Of a stretch of 8,117 bases of DNA, positions 5,761 to 8,117 are shown piece after piece. The stretch comes from an uncultured Armatimonadota bacterium (lineage in GTDB: Bacteria; Armatimonadota; Armatimonadia; Armatimonadales; Armatimonadaceae), in NCBI GenBank assembly GCA_903924445.1, contig CAIYBQ010000502.1, positions 1-8,117 of the forward strand. Reading direction: 5' to 3'. The notes beneath the pieces were generated by a model. The model saw only the letters and a list, made by a program, of their open reading frames with translations. It did not search any database and was not told where the DNA came from. Made by a program: the position numbers and the translations under genes. Every line of letters starts with the position of its first letter. Position 1 is the first letter of the stretch.

Positions 5761-7230
5761 TTACCGATAGAGTGCGGTCTGAACCTGACCCTCATTCGTA
5801 GGTCCGATCAACCGCTGGTCAAGCCCCTGGAATGGGAACCGTAGCCGATATGGATCTAAGCCGACCGCATCCAGAATGGTTGCCTGCAAATCTCGAATCG
5901 TGACTTTACCGCTTGCGACCTTGTAGCCAAGCTCATCGGTCTCGCCATGGATATAGCCCTGCTTCATCCCACCGCCTGCCATCCACATACAGAACGCATG
6001 TGGGTGATGGTCACGACCAAGATACGTCGAGCCGCCGCGCGCCTCGTTCATCGGGGTACGGCCAAACTCACCACCCCAGACAACCAGGACATCATCGAGG
6101 AGACCGCGCTCCTTGAGGTCCATCACAAGCGCCGCGGCAGCCTTATCGGTCTGCTGACACTTCTGTGGGAAAGCTGTCATAAGGTCATCGCCGGGGCCCG
6201 TCCCGTGGATGTCCCATCCCCAGTCATAGAGCTGCACATACCGCACACCCTGCTCCACCAGACGGCGGGCAAGGAGGCAGTTCTTCGCAAAGCTTGCTTC
6301 TGCGGGGTTGGTGATGCCGTAGCGCTCCAGCGTCTCTGGCTTTTCTTTGCGGATGTCGGTGACTTCCGGGACCGCCATCTGCATCCGGTAGGCAAGCTCA
6401 TACTGCTCGGTACGGGCGATGGTTTCACGGTCACCGGTGCGCGCCGAGTCGAGTTTATTCAGCGTTGAAAGTGCATCGAGGGTGCGGCGGCGACTCTGGC
6501 GGTCGATGCCCTTTGGATCCGAGAGGAACAAAATCGGATCGCCCGCTGCGCGGCATTGGACGCCCTGATACACAGATGGCAGGTAGCCGCTACTCCAGAT
6601 GCTCTTGCCTCCCGTTGGGTCTGTTCCACCGCTGAGCAGGACCACAAATCCGGGAAGGTTTTTATTCGATGAACCAAGGCCGTAGGTAATCCAGGAGCCC
6701 ATCGATGCGTTTCCAGGGAAAGCATTACCGGTGTAGATAAACATTTCCGCTGGCGAATGGTTGATTTGGTCAGTGACCATCGAACGGACAAGCGTGATCT
6801 CATCAGCGATTTTAGAGGTGTATGGAAGCTGTGAGCTCACCCACATCCCGGCTTTACCGTACTGCGCAAAGGAGTGCGGGGATCCCAGGATTTTTGGAAC
6901 TCCCTTGATGAATGCGAAGCGCTCCCCTTTCATCAGCTCTGCGGGACAGTCCTGACGGTCAAGACGCTTCAAGGTTGGCTTGTAGTCAAAGCAGTCAAGC
7001 GTTGGAGGCGCGCCGCTCATGTGGAGGTAGATGACGGCCTTGGCACGGGCCTTCTTCTTTGGGATAGGCGGAATGCCATCCGGTTGAGGCTTTGGCGCCG
7101 CGCCAGCATCATCGGTCATTAGGGTTCCGAGCGCCATCGCGCCGATGCCAAGACCAGCGCCCCGGAGGAGCTCGCGGCGTGTTCCGGCCTCGCCGGCCAG
7201 CCAGATTGGGTGTTGTGTATCGATTTTCAT
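5761..7230 (-). CDS. DUF1501 family protein, Tat-exported (second copy)
   Basis: This 489-residue protein reads leftward. A twin-arginine signal is present: TRRELLRGAGLGIGAMALG at about 17-35, with Arg18-Arg19. DUF1501 landmarks follow in order. RSMVTDQINHSPAEMF is at 149-164, MGSWITYGLG at 177-186, and NLPGFVVLLSGG at 191-202. LYDWGWDIHG at 334-343, VWGGEFGRTP at 384-393 and LGRDHHPHAFCMWMAGG at 404-420 complete the set. The first motif is diverged: MSGAPPTLDCFDYKP at 71-85, where the other copy has MAGGPSHLETFDPKP. The start is ATG at 7230, 17 bases after the upstream DUF1553 stop. An open frame reaches back to 7305, but those 25 codons overlap the DUF1553 gene and precede a normal signal peptide, so I reject them. 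As with its paralogue, an alkaline-phosphatase-like fold is known for the family, but the substrate is not. Confidence 0.9.
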   Translation of the reverse strand: MKIDTQHPIWLAGEAGTRRELLRGAGLGIGAMALGTLMTDDAGAAPKPQPDGIPPIPKKKARAKAVIYLHMSGAPPTLDCFDYKPTLKRLDRQDCPAELMKGERFAFIKGVPKILGSPHSFAQYGKAGMWVSSQLPYTSKIADEITLVRSMVTDQINHSPAEMFIYTGNAFPGNASMGSWITYGLGSSNKNLPGFVVLLSGGTDPTGGKSIWSSGYLPSVYQGVQCRAAGDPILFLSDPKGIDRQSRRRTLDALSTLNKLDSARTGDRETIARTEQYELAYRMQMAVPEVTDIRKEKPETLERYGITNPAEASFAKNCLLARRLVEQGVRYVQLYDWGWDIHGTGPGDDLMTAFPQKCQQTDKAAAALVMDLKERGLLDDVLVVWGGEFGRTPMNEARGGSTYLGRDHHPHAFCMWMAGGGMKQGYIHGETDELGYKVASGKVTIRDLQATILDAVGLDPYRLRFPFQGLDQRLIGPTNEGQVQTALYR

Positions 7231-7247
7231 GGTGGCTGCTTCGCTCT

Positions 7248-8117
7248 CTAGTTGATGGTCAGAACCTGGTCGAGGTTGAGGATGACATTGGATGTGACTG
7301 TCCACGCAGCGGTATCCACGATGTCGAGATTCTTCGGCAACGGATGCGCAGCAGGATCGGCGAGTTGTTTGGCGCTCTCCATATCCTTGCTGAGGCGTGT
7401 GCGTTCCGCGGTCAGGAGTGCGACGACAGCATCAATTTGCTTTGCGGATGGCTTTTGCAATGTGGCATTTTCAAGTGCCCAGGCTGCACGCTGGCGGTCT
7501 GTCCCTTTGCTTTCGGTCAGCACTCGGATGGCGTAGCCTTGTGCAAACTCGATGTATGCAGGGTCGTTGAGTGTGACCAGTGCCTGCAGAGGCGTATTGG
7601 TTGGCTGACGCCGAAGCGTACACGCTTCACGGCTGGGCGCATCAAAGGTTGCCATACTTGGGTATGGAACAGTCCGGCGCCAGAAGGTGTAGAGGCCGCG
7701 ACGGTAGCGCTCCGCTCCCATGCTTGTCGGATAGTTGCGCTCACCATTGAAGGCTGCCTGCCAGAGTCCATCGGGCTGCGGCGGGTAAACGCTTGGCCCA
7801 CCGATGGTCGGAGTCAACAACCCCGATATCGCCAAGGATTGGTCGCGAACACCTTCTGCATCGAGGCGGCGGCGGGGATAGTGGGATAGATGAACATTCC
7901 GCGGGTCGCGACGCTCAGCGACCGAGCTTGCGAGGGAGGTGCGACCATAGGTGTCCGTGAGCACGATTTCACGGATGAGCTCTTTGACATCCCAGTCATG
8001 CATAAACATCACGGCCAGCTGGTCGATAAGCGCCTGGTTTGTCGGCAGGGCACCTTGGATTCCGAAGTCCTCTTCCGTTTCCACGATGCCTCGCCCGAAG
8101 AGCTGTGCCCAGATCCG
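7248..8117 (-). CDS. DUF1553 (PSD1) domain protein, C-terminal part
   Basis: The gene reads leftward from beyond the right edge to TAG at 7250-7248; about 289 residues are visible. The first residues, RIWAQLFGRGIVETEEDFG, are the hallmark PSD1 segment (RiWxxxFGrGiVxTxxDFG). They are followed by LPTNQALIDQLAVMFMHDWDVKELIREIVLTDTYGRTS. Further family landmarks are the NVHLSHYPRRRLDAEGVRD segment and GGPSVYPPQPDGLW. RRTVPYPSMATFDAPSREACTLRRQPTNTPLQALVTLNDPAYIEFAQGYA-type sequence follows, and the C-terminus ends TAAWTVTSNVILNLDQVLT. The frame is open up to the window edge, so no start can be given. It lies 17 bases upstream of the DUF1501 start and is surely co-transcribed with it. These pairs often carry PSCyt1/PSCyt2 domains at the N-terminus of the DUF1553 protein; that part is not visible here. 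Confidence 0.92.
   Translation of the reverse strand, partial: RIWAQLFGRGIVETEEDFGIQGALPTNQALIDQLAVMFMHDWDVKELIREIVLTDTYGRTSLASSVAERRDPRNVHLSHYPRRRLDAEGVRDQSLAISGLLTPTIGGPSVYPPQPDGLWQAAFNGERNYPTSMGAERYRRGLYTFWRRTVPYPSMATFDAPSREACTLRRQPTNTPLQALVTLNDPAYIEFAQGYAIRVLTESKGTDRQRAAWALENATLQKPSAKQIDAVVALLTAERTRLSKDMESAKQLADPAAHPLPKNLDIVDTAAWTVTSNVILNLDQVLTIN

Noticed and set aside
7231..7305. Longer N-terminus for the minus-strand DUF1501 protein
   Set aside because: It would overlap the DUF1553 end by 58 bases and put 25 odd residues before a normal Tat signal peptide; ATG at 7230 is better.
7092..7889. 265-codon open frame on the + strand
   Set aside because: It is antisense to the DUF1553 and DUF1501 genes, whose family motifs are clear; the translation has no coherent domain.
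1..8117. Composite transposon bounded by the two inverted DUF1553-DUF1501 pairs
   Set aside because: No transposase, terminal inverted repeats or target duplications are visible, and the two pairs are too diverged to be recent inverted copies.

Overview
The window is a bacterial chromosomal segment, moderately GC-rich by eye and gene-dense. Two gene pairs of the PSD1/DUF1553 plus DUF1501 type point to a planctomycete- or verrucomicrobium-like (PVC-type) bacterium or another phylum rich in these families. The sequence alone does not fix the phylum. Shine-Dalgarno sequences are mostly weak or absent; rsfS is the exception.

Layout, left to right: (1) The left edge carries the C-terminal end of a DUF1553 (PSD1) protein on the + strand. 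It overlaps by 4 bases a complete Tat-exported DUF1501 protein (311-1774). (2) A 119-base gap holds a long inverted repeat and an extended -10 promoter. (3) A + strand core cluster follows. It has a zinc-ribbon membrane protein with an acidic N-terminus (1894-3141), nadD (3145-3804), rsfS with an unusual acidic tail (3934-4614) and a double-zinc-ribbon/TPR-like membrane protein (4654-5736). (4) On the - strand and converging on this cluster is a second DUF1501 gene (5761-7230). Its upstream partner, a second DUF1553 gene (7248 to the right edge), is cut off at its N-terminus.

How the parts may work together: DUF1553/DUF1501 pairs are abundant, poorly characterised exported proteins of PVC bacteria, often found near planctomycete cytochrome (PSCyt) domains. 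Their biochemical role is not settled. nadD (NAD synthesis) and rsfS (ribosome silencing) are neighbours in many bacteria. The odd feature is that this housekeeping pair is bracketed by two zinc-ribbon proteins. Both end in a similar hydrophobic module built around PG(L/A)GH...KG(L/A)P, and both have acidic or disordered segments. The whole core cluster is then bracketed by two inverted, diverged DUF1553-DUF1501 pairs.

No rRNA, tRNA, CRISPR array, transposase or phage gene was seen. The only gaps above 100 bases are 1775-1893 and 3805-3933, and both contain inverted repeats described below.
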